Both the position numbers and the translations under genes were made by a program. Of a DNA stretch of 64,000 nucleotides, positions 22,170 to 33,118 are shown in pieces (positions within the stretch are counted from its first letter, which is position 1; each line of letters begins with the position of its first letter). The stretch lies in contig JAMKCF010000002.1 of assembly GCA_023634235.1 (NCBI GenBank), positions 4,641,222 to 4,705,221 of the forward strand, written 5' to 3'. Under the pieces are notes generated by a model. That model did not search any database. It had not been told where the DNA came from and saw only the letters and a program-made list of their open reading frames with translations. This DNA is from Pisaster brevispinus. Taxonomy: Eukaryota; Echinodermata; Asteroidea; Forcipulatida; Asteriidae.

Positions 22170-22915
22170 TTAAAGACCAAACAAAATGGTCAAAAAAAAA
22201 TTCACCATTTTAAACATTGTATATTTATTAGTACAAATAACCCAAATGAAAACGTGTAAAAAAAATTGTTTTCCCGAAAAAAAATATGAAAAAGTGCTTT
22301 GCGTCTGTCTGCGCGCAGCAAAAACTCAAACAAAAGCCGTCGGGTGCATTTTGAGAAAGGCTCGCAAGGTGACGTAACTGGACGTGGGAGATAACGAAAC
22401 GACTGTTTACTGCGCCGCGGACAGAGGCCGTATTACATAGACACACTACAACACACAGCGAAAGTAAAATTGAAGCATGACGTCGTCTGAAAGCGAACTC
22501 GATTTTGAAGAAGTATCTAATGCAAGTAGTGAACAGTTATATTGTTCATCATCTTCATTCGATGAGGATGACTCTGACTTGGAACCCGATGAAATTCGGG
22601 GGATGGAACCTTATCAAATCGAGCTCAGAATTGGCCGATGACGAACCTGCTGCTGTGCGGGGGGCGCGTGCAGGCAGCAAAAACCACACGTCCAGCTACG
22701 TCACTATTTTTGGCAATATGTTTGCTGCCACCATCGGTTACAGGCGCTCATGTTTTTGGATGCCTTAATGTTGCGGGGTAATTTTGGGCCGCGAATTTCG
22801 TTTTTTTCTCAAATACGAGATGAGTGTAAAAATCTAGGAATATGGTAAGGTACTAATTAATACATGATGTTTTAATTGGAGATGGCTGAAGGGGGGGGCA
22901 TTTTTTGGTCTTTAA
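22170..22915 (+). mobile_element. TTAA-flanked DNA transposon remnant (piggyBac- or Kolobok-type target site)
   Basis: The element spans 22,174-22,911 between two TTAA copies (22,170-22,173 and 22,912-22,915). The matching flank after gene 4 has a single TTAA (CCTATTAAGTTACC), a clean empty site. Its ends are inverted: AGACCAAACAAAATG on the left, and AGACCAAAAAATG as the reverse complement on the right. Duplication of TTAA is the mark of piggyBac and Kolobok transposons. The AGACC terminus is not the usual piggyBac CCY start, so the superfamily is open. Confidence 0.8.
22477..22768 (+). pseudogene. Acidic N-terminal ORF fragment inside the TTAA element
   Basis: From the ATG at 22,477 it reads MTSSESELDFEEVS, a Ser/Asp/Glu-rich stretch, and then MEPYQIE. 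A frameshift near 22,620 leads into a frame reading ELADDEPAAVRGARAGS, which ends at 22,766-22,768. An acidic Ser-rich start is common in cut-and-paste transposases but is not diagnostic. No catalytic domain remains. Confidence 0.45.
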
Positions 22916-23044
22916 GTTACCGGAGTTGAACCAATCAGCACTCTTAAGATGTGATGTACATACATGAATGTTATAATACATAAACTATTTTTTTTACCCT
23001 GAAACCAATGTATATTAAGCACTGTATATTCAGGCAAATCAAGC

Positions 23045-23142
23045 GGGTGAGATTCGAACAAACGACATTCGCATTGCTAGAGCAGATGTCTAACCACTTG
23101 ACCACCGAGCTAGCCAGATAGCTAGAGGCAGGTCCAAATCCT
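23045..23142 (-). mobile_element. tRNA-derived SINE-like unit, copy 2
   Basis: B box on the minus strand at 23,051-23,059 and A box at 23,094-23,104 (TGGTCAAGTGG), as in copy 1. Confidence 0.55.
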
Positions 23143-23180
23143 TGGCAGTGCGTACCGCAATGATGACTTATATGTACATG

Positions 23181-23364
23181 TTTGCATCGGGGTTATATGA
23201 TATAATTTGGTTTTATCCTTACACTGATGTAAATTAAAGACCACACTCAGTACTTTCCCGAGTTTTGTGAAAAAATCCACAGGCAAATCACTGAGTATAC
23301 AGTGCTAAATGTACATCGGTGTAAGTGTAAAACCAAATTATATTCTATATCCCCGCTGCAAAAA
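23181..23364. mobile_element. TIR MITE, copy 2 (best-preserved inverted ends)
   Basis: Left end TTTGCATCGGGG and AATATAATTTGG-like core, mirrored at the right by CCAAATTATATT and CCCCGCTGCAAA. The inverted repeats are about 50 bases long around a spacer of about 85 bases. Confidence 0.75.
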
Positions 23365-23694
23365 TTAAATCTACTAAATATGATTCATATTGTTTTAAAA
23401 GCTGTTTAAATATACACCTTAGTTTAGGCTGTAAAAACTTAGACAGAATTAGGACGTTTTGGAGATAAAAGCTCCTCATATTTTAACACTTAGGCAAAGT
23501 GGAATACAAAATGAAGATATGATGATAATATTGATTATTATAGATACAAAATATAATTATACATTCCTGTCACATTTAACCTTGAGTCAGACAAACCCAG
23601 ATAAAAAAGAAACACCAAGTTGGTCCACCATCAAACAATTTGATATTGACTGTACATTTATTACACACTAAACGTTGCTTGCAAAAAATCCAGT

Positions 23695-24260
23695 GTTTTA
23701 GTACTAGTACTCAGTACTTGAACTCGAGTACTACTCGAACACCGTTTTGATGGTACTCGTCTCGAACTCGTACCCGACTAGCAAAGTGCTTCCCCCATCG
23801 AAGTCCACACTCGATACTCAAATGAAAATTAATCATCGTTGAAGTCATGCACCCAGACTTCTTTTTGAGTACTCGTGGTCAATCATTGATCTCCATTAAT
23901 ATTGTCAAAGTGGTCAAACCACTACTTTCCTTTCCTTTAATACGTGCGTTAGTGCAATGAATAGAGAAATAAAGCTCTGTGATGCATTCATGTCTAAAAG
24001 ATAACAAGCACACATTGTCGTCTAGAAATCAGTCAACAAAGTCAACGTTTTTGCCTTATTTGGCAGTCTTTGTTTTTTAAAGTACTTGTACATGGAGATC
24101 CAAGTACTAGATACTCAGCTGATGGACTCGGTAATTAGATATTACAATACTCGGTAATCAGACACTTGTACTCGTACCCGATGTTCCAAGTTCTTGTACT
24201 TGAGTACTATTTGGCAATCTAAATACTCGGCAGTACCTTATACTTGACTGGATTTTTTAA
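23695..24260. repeat. CTCGAGTACT-rich dispersed repeat, copy 2
   Basis: Matches 14,140-14,680 base for base over long stretches, with small indels. Confidence 0.65.
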
Positions 24261-26359
24261 AGCTACAATACTGGTAAATTTAAGCAATGGTTTAAGTAGA
24301 ATAAAAATGATTTTTTGTTTAAATACATACAATATAATACATCGACAAATTCGACTTGTTTGGCGGTATTTGTTCACAAGAACACGAGTTCTTGAAATGA
24401 TTAGTATTTACTCGAATCTTTGGCCTGGGACCGTTGCAACAACGAGGATTCTCTCATATTATACAAAACAATTTGTAAATGATAGTTCTTAACTAATGAT
24501 TTTGTGCATTTTTAATGTCAATGATAAGCTATAAATGTGAAAAGGTGACGGGACGGGAGAGGGTGTCTCGAAATGCAAATTCCCTAAAATGGTGAGAATT
24601 TTAAACATGTCCTTGTTTAATTATTAACCGAACGTGGAATTTAACCGTATGTTTTTATAAAAACTTATTTAAGTTGCCCAATCATTTCGCATTTACATTT
24701 CCTTTAAACAGAAGATTGTTAATTGATTGGATGTTATCATTGTTTTATACATAAAGCACAAATCATTGACAACTGCACAATAAGTAAAATTGTAAATATG
24801 CATTTATTCTTATAAAATACAAAAATCTATACAAACGCATAACCTAGAAATTTCATTTAAAATATTTATATTGCAAAAAGCAAATGTGAACTAAAGAAGA
24901 GGGACTGACATCCACCCAAGGAATTATTTTTTAAAGACTAGGATATTAAACTATTTCCATCTCAAAACTCATTTTTAAAAGAGTGGTTTACCATTTTTTA
25001 AACTTAATCAGCATAGTATGCATTGGTAATTTGTCTACGATCTTAAGGAATCTTGAAAGTCGTGTAAGAGTTACAAACCTTAGCTCACTTTACTAAGACA
25101 TATTATTGCATATCAGTTATTAAGGACATTAAGCAGAAAGCTTTTCCAAAGTAATTCAAATGATATGGTGTTATGACACCATGTATTACTTTCTGATTTT
25201 CACTTTTTGTATGTTTATTTTTTGGCTTGTAGTTAAATTTGGCAAACTGATTTATGTAAGTTTTAAGGTTTAACTTTTACGATTTAACAGTGCTGATACG
25301 ATATTTTAGTATGGTTTTAAAGCTCAAATAGCTAAGATTTTTAGTGCATTTTGGCCTAGTTGTAAATATTTTAGATGTATTTTCCATTTGAATGTGTTTA
25401 AACCCAATAATTGCTGCGTATTTTGTAACTTCCGTGTTTACTCAAAGTTCTTGCAATGATCCAAACTATTTCGTTTTTACAAACATTTCAAACGAGTTCA
25501 AATTGTTGTTTGGTTTTTGTGACATAGAGTGTGTAGAAAAAAAACAACAAAAGGACTGTGACGAAAAAGGCTTTTCAGTGTAACAATGGGATTTGTGGCA
25601 GGAATTAAAGGCTGGGATTTCGAAAAAGATTGTGTCATTTGCAGCAAACACACAAGTCAACTTCAATCACATATTTCATCGAAACTTTGAGAAATCCGAT
25701 TTGTTTTTTTTAAGTTTGTTTTTTTACAAAACTTTTTTTTTCGGTGTGGTTTGCAATGAGACCACGATTAAAATCCTTCATGGGAAGAACCACTGCTGTG
25801 ATTTGTCAACCTGATCTGATTGTTTCACCAAGCAAAGTTCCAAACCCTTTATAAATCCACTTTCATTAAAAGTTAAAATGTTCTTTTAGTTTCCTTAAAC
25901 TATTTTCATTTATATAACAGTATGTAAATGTTTTAATAATAAAAATGAAACCTCAGTGGCATGTGATAAAAGTTAAGTATTCAAACTATGTTCAACCAGT
26001 CAGCTACTTTTTTACCAGATTCGATGATGCAGTCAAATTGTTTCGTCTTGCTTTATCATCATTACAATAAAACATAAAAGTTTTCACTTTTATTAAAGCA
26101 GTTAAAACAGGCAGCATTGAACACTGAATATGAGGAAGTTCATGCTGCAGAGAAACGTTAAGCACAAAGAGACTGTAACCTCCATATGGGTCAAGTTAGA
26201 TGAAGCGTTAACATTGAATGATAATCCCTTATAAAGAAATTCCAATCATGAAAAACACAGCAGGCGTTTTTGTATTGGTTCACAGTTTTTAAGTTCAAAT
26301 AAAAGTAAAAGTCAAAACCAAGATTGGATCCAAAACTGAGATCGCAGTAAAAGGAACGC

Positions 26360-26870
26360 GGTGCATCTAGAAGGAACAGTATGGTGCGGGGCATCTACAT
26401 GGAACAGTTGGGTGCGAGGCATCTAGAGGGAACAATATGGTGCGGGGCATCTAGAGGGAACAGTTGGGTGCGGGGCATCTAGAAGGAACAGTATGGTGCG
26501 GGGCATATACATGGAACAGTTGGGTGCGGGGCATCTAGAGGGAACAGTTGGGTGCGGGGCATCTAGAGGGAACAGTTGGGTGAGGGGCATCTAGAAGGAA
26601 CAGTATGGTGTGGGGCATATACATGGAACAGTTGGGTGCGGGGCATCTATAGGGAACAGTTGGGTGCGGGGCATCTAGAGGGAACAGTTGGGTGAGGGGC
26701 ATCTAGAGGGAACAGTATGGTGCGGGGCATCTAAAGGGGACAGTTGGGTGCGGGGCATCTAGAGGGAACAGTATGGTGTGGGGCATCTAAAGGGAACAGT
26801 TGTGTGCGGGGCATCTAGAGGGAACTATTGGGTGCGGGGCGTCTAGAGGGAACAGTTGGGTGCAAAGCAC
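26360..26870 (+). repeat. 28-bp minisatellite, about 18 units
   Basis: The unit approximates GCATCTAGAGGGAACAGTTG plus GGTGCGGG. Variants alternate: CAGTATGG against CAGTTGGG, CTAGAGGG against CTAGAAGG, and a CTACATGG or ATACATGG type. Groups of variants recur together, so amplification occurred in multi-unit blocks. It ends directly at the short-tail fragment. Confidence 0.9.
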
Positions 26871-26899
26871 CTACAAAAAAAGGGGAGAGGCACCAAAAG

Positions 26900-27241
26900 G
26901 AAACAGTTAGGGACATTATTATCCTCTTCATTGTCTCTCTCATCATCAACATCTTCTTCCTCATCAAACATCGACATCTTAAAATCACCAAGGAGAAGGA
27001 AACCAATGTAGCCAAAGCTGATCCCTATATGGAGCTGCAACCAACGGAGGACAAAAACAGAGTCTACATGGAACCTACTACGGCTACAACTACCATACAA
27101 GATACCTACTACCAACCAGTTGAAGCAGAGACTGACAGCCCAGGGTGTGACTACGCTCGGCCAGAGTGCAGCACCAACACCAGCTACGAAGCGGTCAGGA
27201 AGCCACAGAGTTCAGGTGACAGACCATCAGAATCTAAATGA
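26900..27241 (+). pseudogene. Short-tail Ig-receptor fragment 3 (membrane helix and tail only)
   Basis: Follows the minisatellite through the same junction as fragments 1 and 4 (a CAAAAGGAAACAGTTAG-type sequence). It encodes the helix and a tail with YMEL, YMEP, YYQPV, DYARP and YEAV in one open frame. A small deletion near 27,228 removes the final YQNI, and the frame ends at 27,239-27,241. The frame also runs back into the minisatellite to an ATG at 26,828, but there is no signal peptide or Ig domain. One conserved Glu/Tyr site is changed (PGCDYARP for PEYDYARP). Confidence 0.7.
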
Positions 27242-28850
27242 ATTTTGACTGAACACTGTGCTGTATCCAGGCGTACACCAGGATACTGTGTATTCGAGTC
27301 TGCTTGATTTCAATGTCTCATACTGACAGTTGCATTTTACTAATTCATAATTACACAAACATCAATTTGTTGGTATCGATGTGAGGACTTCACTTTGTCT
27401 CTTTCACATAACACTCTCCTTAGACTTTGCGCACGAAAACAATGTCATGAAACCCCACAAAAGTACAAAGGATTCCATCATTGTTCTTTTGTGTTCTTTT
27501 GTTCTGCTGCCCTCCCTCTGTTGATAATATCATGTAAACATTAGGGGTAAGGTTCACAGTTTAAACAATTCGTCTACTGACTGTACTCGTTGGTGCGGTG
27601 GTTTAAAGGGAAAGTATACGTTTGGTAATCGCTTTAAAACCAATGACAATAAAAACCTCAATGGTTAGAAGCCTACAGCAGCTTTCTATAGTGGAAAGCA
27701 TTTTGAGAAAAGATTCACTGCGAAGTAATGTGTCTACGTAAAAAATATATCAGTTGTTATGCCCCCAAATTCGAGTATAAGAAGCGTTACTGTCACAAAC
27801 GTTGCTCAGCTTGTGTATTCCTATTAGTGATTATTTTTCTCGTGTGGACATTTCCACTCCGGGTTTTTAGCAATAAATAAACGCGATCACCATTTGAAAA
27901 GAAACTTTCACATGTTAGTTTCATATATATTTCTGCATTTTTTTAATATGTAGAATTAAAACAATCGAACATTTCAAAAACCAAATGTATCTTTTGCTCT
28001 TACTCAAAATTAGAGATTAATCTTCGCAAGACTGGAAGTAATACTAGTACTACTAATAGTAATACTCAATTCAGTCAATATGGACTATAGTGTAGTCAAC
28101 CTCACCGTCTGTACATGTCATCGTGTTCATTATCTAAGTGTGTTTCTTTTATGATATTATACACCGGGGAAACCGACTAACAATTTGGTTTATGTTGTCA
28201 AATCCTACTAAGGCAAGCCATAGAGGTGGGACAACACAAAAGCTATGCACTTTGCTTAGGCCTTATACATTTTTTTTCTTCTACTTGCCAATTTACCTTG
28301 CAATGGAGTTGTACAAATATGGATAACATTTTATACACTGCATTTAACACTTATTGTATAATTTGGAATAACTACAGTCATGGCGATGGGAGAGTTACAG
28401 GTTTATTCTATCCGTGAATAAGGCAAAATCTTCAATCGAACCGTCAAAGTAGCGGATGTGCTCTCAGAACTCAATTCAAAAAGCATCTGTATATAAACTT
28501 ATTGGTATCATGTGTCATTTAAAAAAAACACGATGTTTTCGCCTATTGCGAAGAAAATTTGTGAATACTAATAATGGTATCCAAGGTACACGGTTTTACA
28601 AACAGCAAAAGTTGACCTTGAGATGTGGTCAAGCTTAAATGGTTAGCAAAATGTGATGTCAAAATACAAATCACTGGTGATATTGACATATCATATTAAG
28701 ATGAATCAAGTGCTTTGTGATATTTCAATGGTGAAATCAAATCAAGACAACTTAAGCTGGAGCGTGGTCTTTAACCGTCAGTTGCCTTGGCTTGGTTCGG
28801 TCAATTTTCAGAGCTACTGGTGAGTTGGTTTTTGTTGTTGTCAATAAAAC
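27242..28850. other. Intergenic, repeat-derived
   Basis: 27,600-27,960 begins AAAGGGAAAGTATACGTTTGG and contains a segment related to 17,655-17,860 (GTGGACAT..CCACTCC, GAAACTTTCACA). It resembles, from memory, a repeat family common in sea-star genomes. Nothing coding is recognised in 27,960-28,850. Confidence 0.45.
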
Positions 28851-30719
28851 CGTTTTTTTCCGAAAAAGAAAGAAACGTTACTTGTCATGTTATTGTGCGT
28901 GTCTTGTTTTCCCGGTTGGCCAGTTGCAAGTGTTTTTAAGTTGACAATAAACACTCTCCTGACAAGAGATGAATATTCTTGTTTGTCATTCAAGGTTATG
29001 CTATCAAAGATGGACTTATATAGTTGATAATGCTAAGGTGGGATAGGGTACCTCATCCTTTTAAAACAAGGGTTTATTAGGAGAGGGTACTAAAACTGTT
29101 TCGTATGACTTAATCTCCTTACAAATTTTCAATTTAACAGATATAGGACTAAAATGTGTACAAATAAAAGAAATCGTTTGTCAAAGACTAAATACATGAG
29201 TTTACACATCTTCAAAATGTTTAAAGTTGAAAGGCCCGATTTATGCCGAACTATATTTTTTTACCAGTTTTTTCTCTGAAACAAATTTTAACAGATGATG
29301 GTGTTAAAACACAAAAAGCATACAAGAAGTTTTGCTTATGACAAGGATAAATTAACTGTATATGGCTGATGGACGTGAGATAATGCCGGGATCCCCACAA
29401 TTATTATTTTTTTTGTTTTTAATGACGTCTTGAATCTATAACAAAAGCTCTTTAAAATTGTAATCAAAGTTATAAGTTAGGTCAAATAGGCCCAACATTG
29501 GACAACTATCTTTAAAACAAAGGTACTGATTCAAATCCCTCTTTTATCTCAACTTAGATGACGCACTGTCAAATACAAAGAACAATCGAATAATGCAAAT
29601 CAGTTTTGAGAAATTAAATTGAAAACAAAAAAAGCATAGCTAATGTTTATGTATACCAGTGATGTCGAAGTCGATTGAAAACGGTAAAGTCATTACAAAG
29701 ATCGAAACCCAATATGAGATTGCAGACAAAATGATGCGGGAGACAAAGATGGAGGACTGGTGTGGAGATGCAGAACGAGCAGGTCGAGAACTACGACACA
29801 ACGAGCGGTTCAATATAGTTCATGTAGTTTTATTTACATGGATTCAAGTCAGCTTTTCATCGATTCATGTATCAACAAGTTCACAAGTGTAAAGTTATCA
29901 TAATAGTTAATATACAGACTATAGTAACAACAATTTAATACAAGAGCTCACTTTTGAGCCAAATGTTTAAACATGCACGGCCGAATTTCTGCAGTGGAAA
30001 GATTTTTTAAAGAAATGTTTCTTTGAACGAATTTGACAGATGATGCTGTTTCAACAAAAACAACTTTCGCGTATGCCACGGACAATGCACAAAATACATG
30101 CAACAGCAAAACTGTTTGTACATGACTGGTGGACGTTAGATTATGTAAGAGTCCAGACAATAGTTCATGTTTAAATATTTACCTTAACATTGGCGTGGTT
30201 TTTTTTTCTTTTCTTTTCGTGCAATACCGCAAGTGAAAGCTTACAACTTTCTTTAATCTATAAAACGGCTAATTAAATTTTAGATCAAAATAATAAGTTA
30301 GCTCGAAAAGGCAAAAAATTGGACCTGGCATTTTTAAAACAAAAAGGTTCTGATTCTAACTCCCCTTTATTTCAACTTAAAAGTCGTATTATTATAATAA
30401 GAAAAAGAATCGGAAAATGAAATTCAGTCATGAAAAATTAACTTTAACTCCCCCCCCAAAAAAAAATAAATAAAAATAAAATAAAATACAATAAATAAAT
30501 AAATAATAATAATTGAAAATGATAATGGATAGCATATTGGGGTCCATTCACGAAGTGTACAATGAACCCGGCAGGAAAGGTGTAAACCACTGAGTGTTCA
30601 CTCTGAAGCATCAAGTATAATGTTTAGTTTGGACTGGACTTCATGCAGCCCGAATTCGTTAAATTCCTCAAAGTTTCCGACTCTCGTTCTGTGTACTTGT
30701 TCGTCAGTAACAATCAACC
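28850..30719. repeat. Upstream module of long-tail gene 3 (duplicated before gene 4)
   Basis: Blocks at 29,290-29,400, 29,655-29,790 and 29,950-30,170 recur at about 37,010-37,140, 37,450-37,600 (again at 38,640-38,800) and 38,100-38,320. Short open frames here are not conserved between copies and are not called as genes. The last 150 bases before 30,720 are the type-A 5' region. Confidence 0.65.
30570..30719 (+). promoter_or_regulatory. Conserved 5' region of long-tail gene 3
   Basis: Shares GGAAAGGTGTAAACCACT, the GTTCACT and CAAGTATAATGTT blocks, GAATTCGTTAAATT and the final TCAGTAACAATCAACC with the other type-A genes. Confidence 0.45.
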
Positions 30720-32763
30720 ATGGCTTTAAGGTGTTGTTTGATGCGTCTGATCCTGCTGTGTGTTTGGTGCTCTATGGATTCATATACAGTCATTACGGCT
30801 GATGCACACACACTGGTAATCACTAAAGCTTCACCAATGAGTGATGTAGTGGAGGGTGATACAGTACAACTAAGATGTGATGCATTTAATCTGCAATCCT
30901 GGCACTTCATTGAGTGGACGAGACTGGTCATGTCGTCAAATGTGACACTCGCTACTAATGGGACCACCGTAGACCCGAGATTTACTCTGACTAGAACTCA
31001 TTCGTCACTACAATCTTTTTTTGAGTTTCTTGATTTCAGTGATGTGCGGAAGGAGTATACGACAACTTACAGCTGTATAGTGAGGGAATCTCAAAACATG
31101 AATATTGCAGTGATAACAAAAACCATTTATCTTACAGTCCTTAACTTCCCATCTGCCATTTACCCTATCTGCATCCTTGATGGTCCTTTCGCTGTACAAG
31201 AAGGAACGACAGTAAACATGAGCTGCACTACTGAGATAGGAAACCCCGCAGTACAGATGCAGATTCTTACGAGTAGTACTAACTATACGTGGGCTGATAG
31301 CACAGTTGGTAACGAACAAATGAAGTCTTTAAATCTAAGTGTAAATGCAACTAATCGAGGCTTTTCCAATAATTGTACAATCACTTCGACAAAATTCCAA
31401 AGTATGATAGGATCATGCACAATGGGTCCAATAACAATTAACTCTATGACAACTGATGGTCCGACCCAAACAAATGCAACAATCAAGAATACATCTGCAG
31501 CTACAGAAAAAAACAGACAGTACGCCAAACGAGACAACATCAGTTACGATAAACTCTAATCTAACCACAGACCCAAGTTCCACAACTGAACTCCCTATTG
31601 CCATCATAGCAGGAGCCGCTGGTGCTGGTGGTTTCTTACTCCTCATAGTGATAACACTGATTGTACTCTACGTCTGTAGATGTTGCTGCTTCAATGAAAA
31701 ACCACGCAGATCTTCATTATGGCTGACTGACTTACCACCAAATGAAACAGTTGAAGACCCAAACACCGGCCATGACATTGACCGCAGTGAACCCAAGATG
31801 GCCACGAGCGTGTATGCGACTGATCTCATGACAGAAAACAAACCTGATCTGAGAATGCCACCACAAACTGTCCCAGAATCATCCCATCTTGACACACAGG
31901 AGATGCTAAATAGTGACTATGAGGCAGCAGACTTTCTTTCTCCACAAAAGTTCTCAATTCACTCTCAAAACAATGACCAAGAAAGTCCCAGATCTCCAGG
32001 GATTTCAAGCTTTAAATTGGCCAGGTCTGATGATTGCATCATTGACAAGGAAGATGGGGAGCATCTTGGAACGGTAGAGCCCAATGAAAGAGATGCTCCT
32101 ACGTATGGAGTGGTGAAGAAGTCGAATCAAGTTTCACAGGGGAGTAAGAAGAAGCAGCCGGAGATTACGACAGATGGACCAGATCCTTGGGCCGATGTTT
32201 CACTCAATCAGCATGAGAACATGAATCCAGCATCCACCGAAAATGAATATGCAGAGATGCCTTCCCTCTCTGATGATCCAGGCCACAGCGGGAAACCAAC
32301 AGCTACGGTAAGACATGTGTCCCACACCCCCAAACCACCCATTCCCACTAAACCTGTCTTAGATCATCAGTCATCACGCCGTACCAACACTAATCAAGCC
32401 CCACCAAGTGTTGCCAAAAAGCCCATCAAGAAGTTCAAACCCAAGGAGAAAAATCCACCAGCAGATGAGTTTGAGAATCGAGATGAGACACCACTGCCCT
32501 CTCCAGTAGCACCAAGTGTATCCCCACATCCTCCATCACCACCATCGCCTCTCATTGATCATAAGGAAAATGCCTCAGTGGAGGGATACAGTGAGGAAGG
32601 AGGCGATGAGGTACCATCGGACACCCAGGTACCTCACGAGGCTTATGCAGCGGATGATCATGACGTAATGTACGCTGAGCTTGATTTGCAATCTGCAACA
32701 TCTGACGCGATGCCTCAACCACAGGAGGAACAGACACTGTATGCTAGTATGATGAGTAAGTAG
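30720..32763 (+). pseudogene. Long-tail Ig receptor gene 3 (ectodomain A), best-preserved copy, one A-run frameshift
   Basis: Signal peptide (MALRCCLMRLILLCVWC), V-like Ig domain (LRCDA, IEWTR, TTYSCIV), second Ig domain from YPICILDG with MSCTT and NNCTI, Thr-rich stalk, helix at about residues 291-317 (LPIAIIAGAAGAGG), then CRCCC. The long tail has SVYATDL, PTYGVV, YAEM (YxxM), PPIPTK (SH3 class II), PSPPSPL, VMYAELDL (strict ITIM) and a last YASM 23 residues after the ITIM tyrosine. The only break is an A-run of seven at 31,507-31,513 in the stalk. The upstream frame ends at 31,557-31,559, while the downstream frame is open to 32,763. Six A would give about 680 residues. As written, the product would be a soluble two-Ig-domain protein. 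Sequencing error, allele or slippage are all possible. Confidence 0.8.
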
Positions 32764-33085
32764 AAGGATCGCGGGTGTGGCACTTTGGTGGAATGTGGTC
32801 AAAAATCGGGGAAAAGCACAGACAAACTATTTAGCTGTTTTCATATTTCCCATTCTTAAGAATACCAAACTAATTTAACAAAGGCAGACCCATACCGATT
32901 CTATGCTGTTAGACTGTTTTGTCTTTGTACAAGCTTACCTTCCACAATCGATCCTTACCATCTTCAGAGAAGTAAAAAATGTACCAATATTTAATCAGCC
33001 TTTGAAAGAGCACCAAGTTAGAAACTTTCACGCAAAGTAGTCGCACTAGGTTGCATTTAAATAAAAAAAACACAATGGCAGACGT

Positions 33086-33118
<33 letters not shown>

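Larger units (their letters stand above)
21934..26240. other. 3' flank of long-tail gene 2 (longest version of the recurring flank)
   Basis: Contains the TTAA element, SINE-like unit, TIR MITE and CTCGAGTACT repeat. The AT-rich stretch 24,500-26,200 matches parts of 34,200-35,900 (after gene 3) and 42,830-43,600 (after gene 4). An AATAAA at about 21,978 may end the transcript. No gene is seen in 24,500-26,200. Confidence 0.65.

Noticed and set aside
22186..22377. A Lys-rich open frame as a gene
   Set aside because: It lies in the left part of the TTAA element, is low in complexity and has no counterpart in the paralogous flanks.
31506..31514. A AAA AAC as a programmed -1 frameshift site in long-tail gene 3
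   Set aside because: The heptamer is in the right phase for a -1 slip, but the downstream tail frame is +1 relative to the ectodomain frame, so a -1 shift would not reach it.
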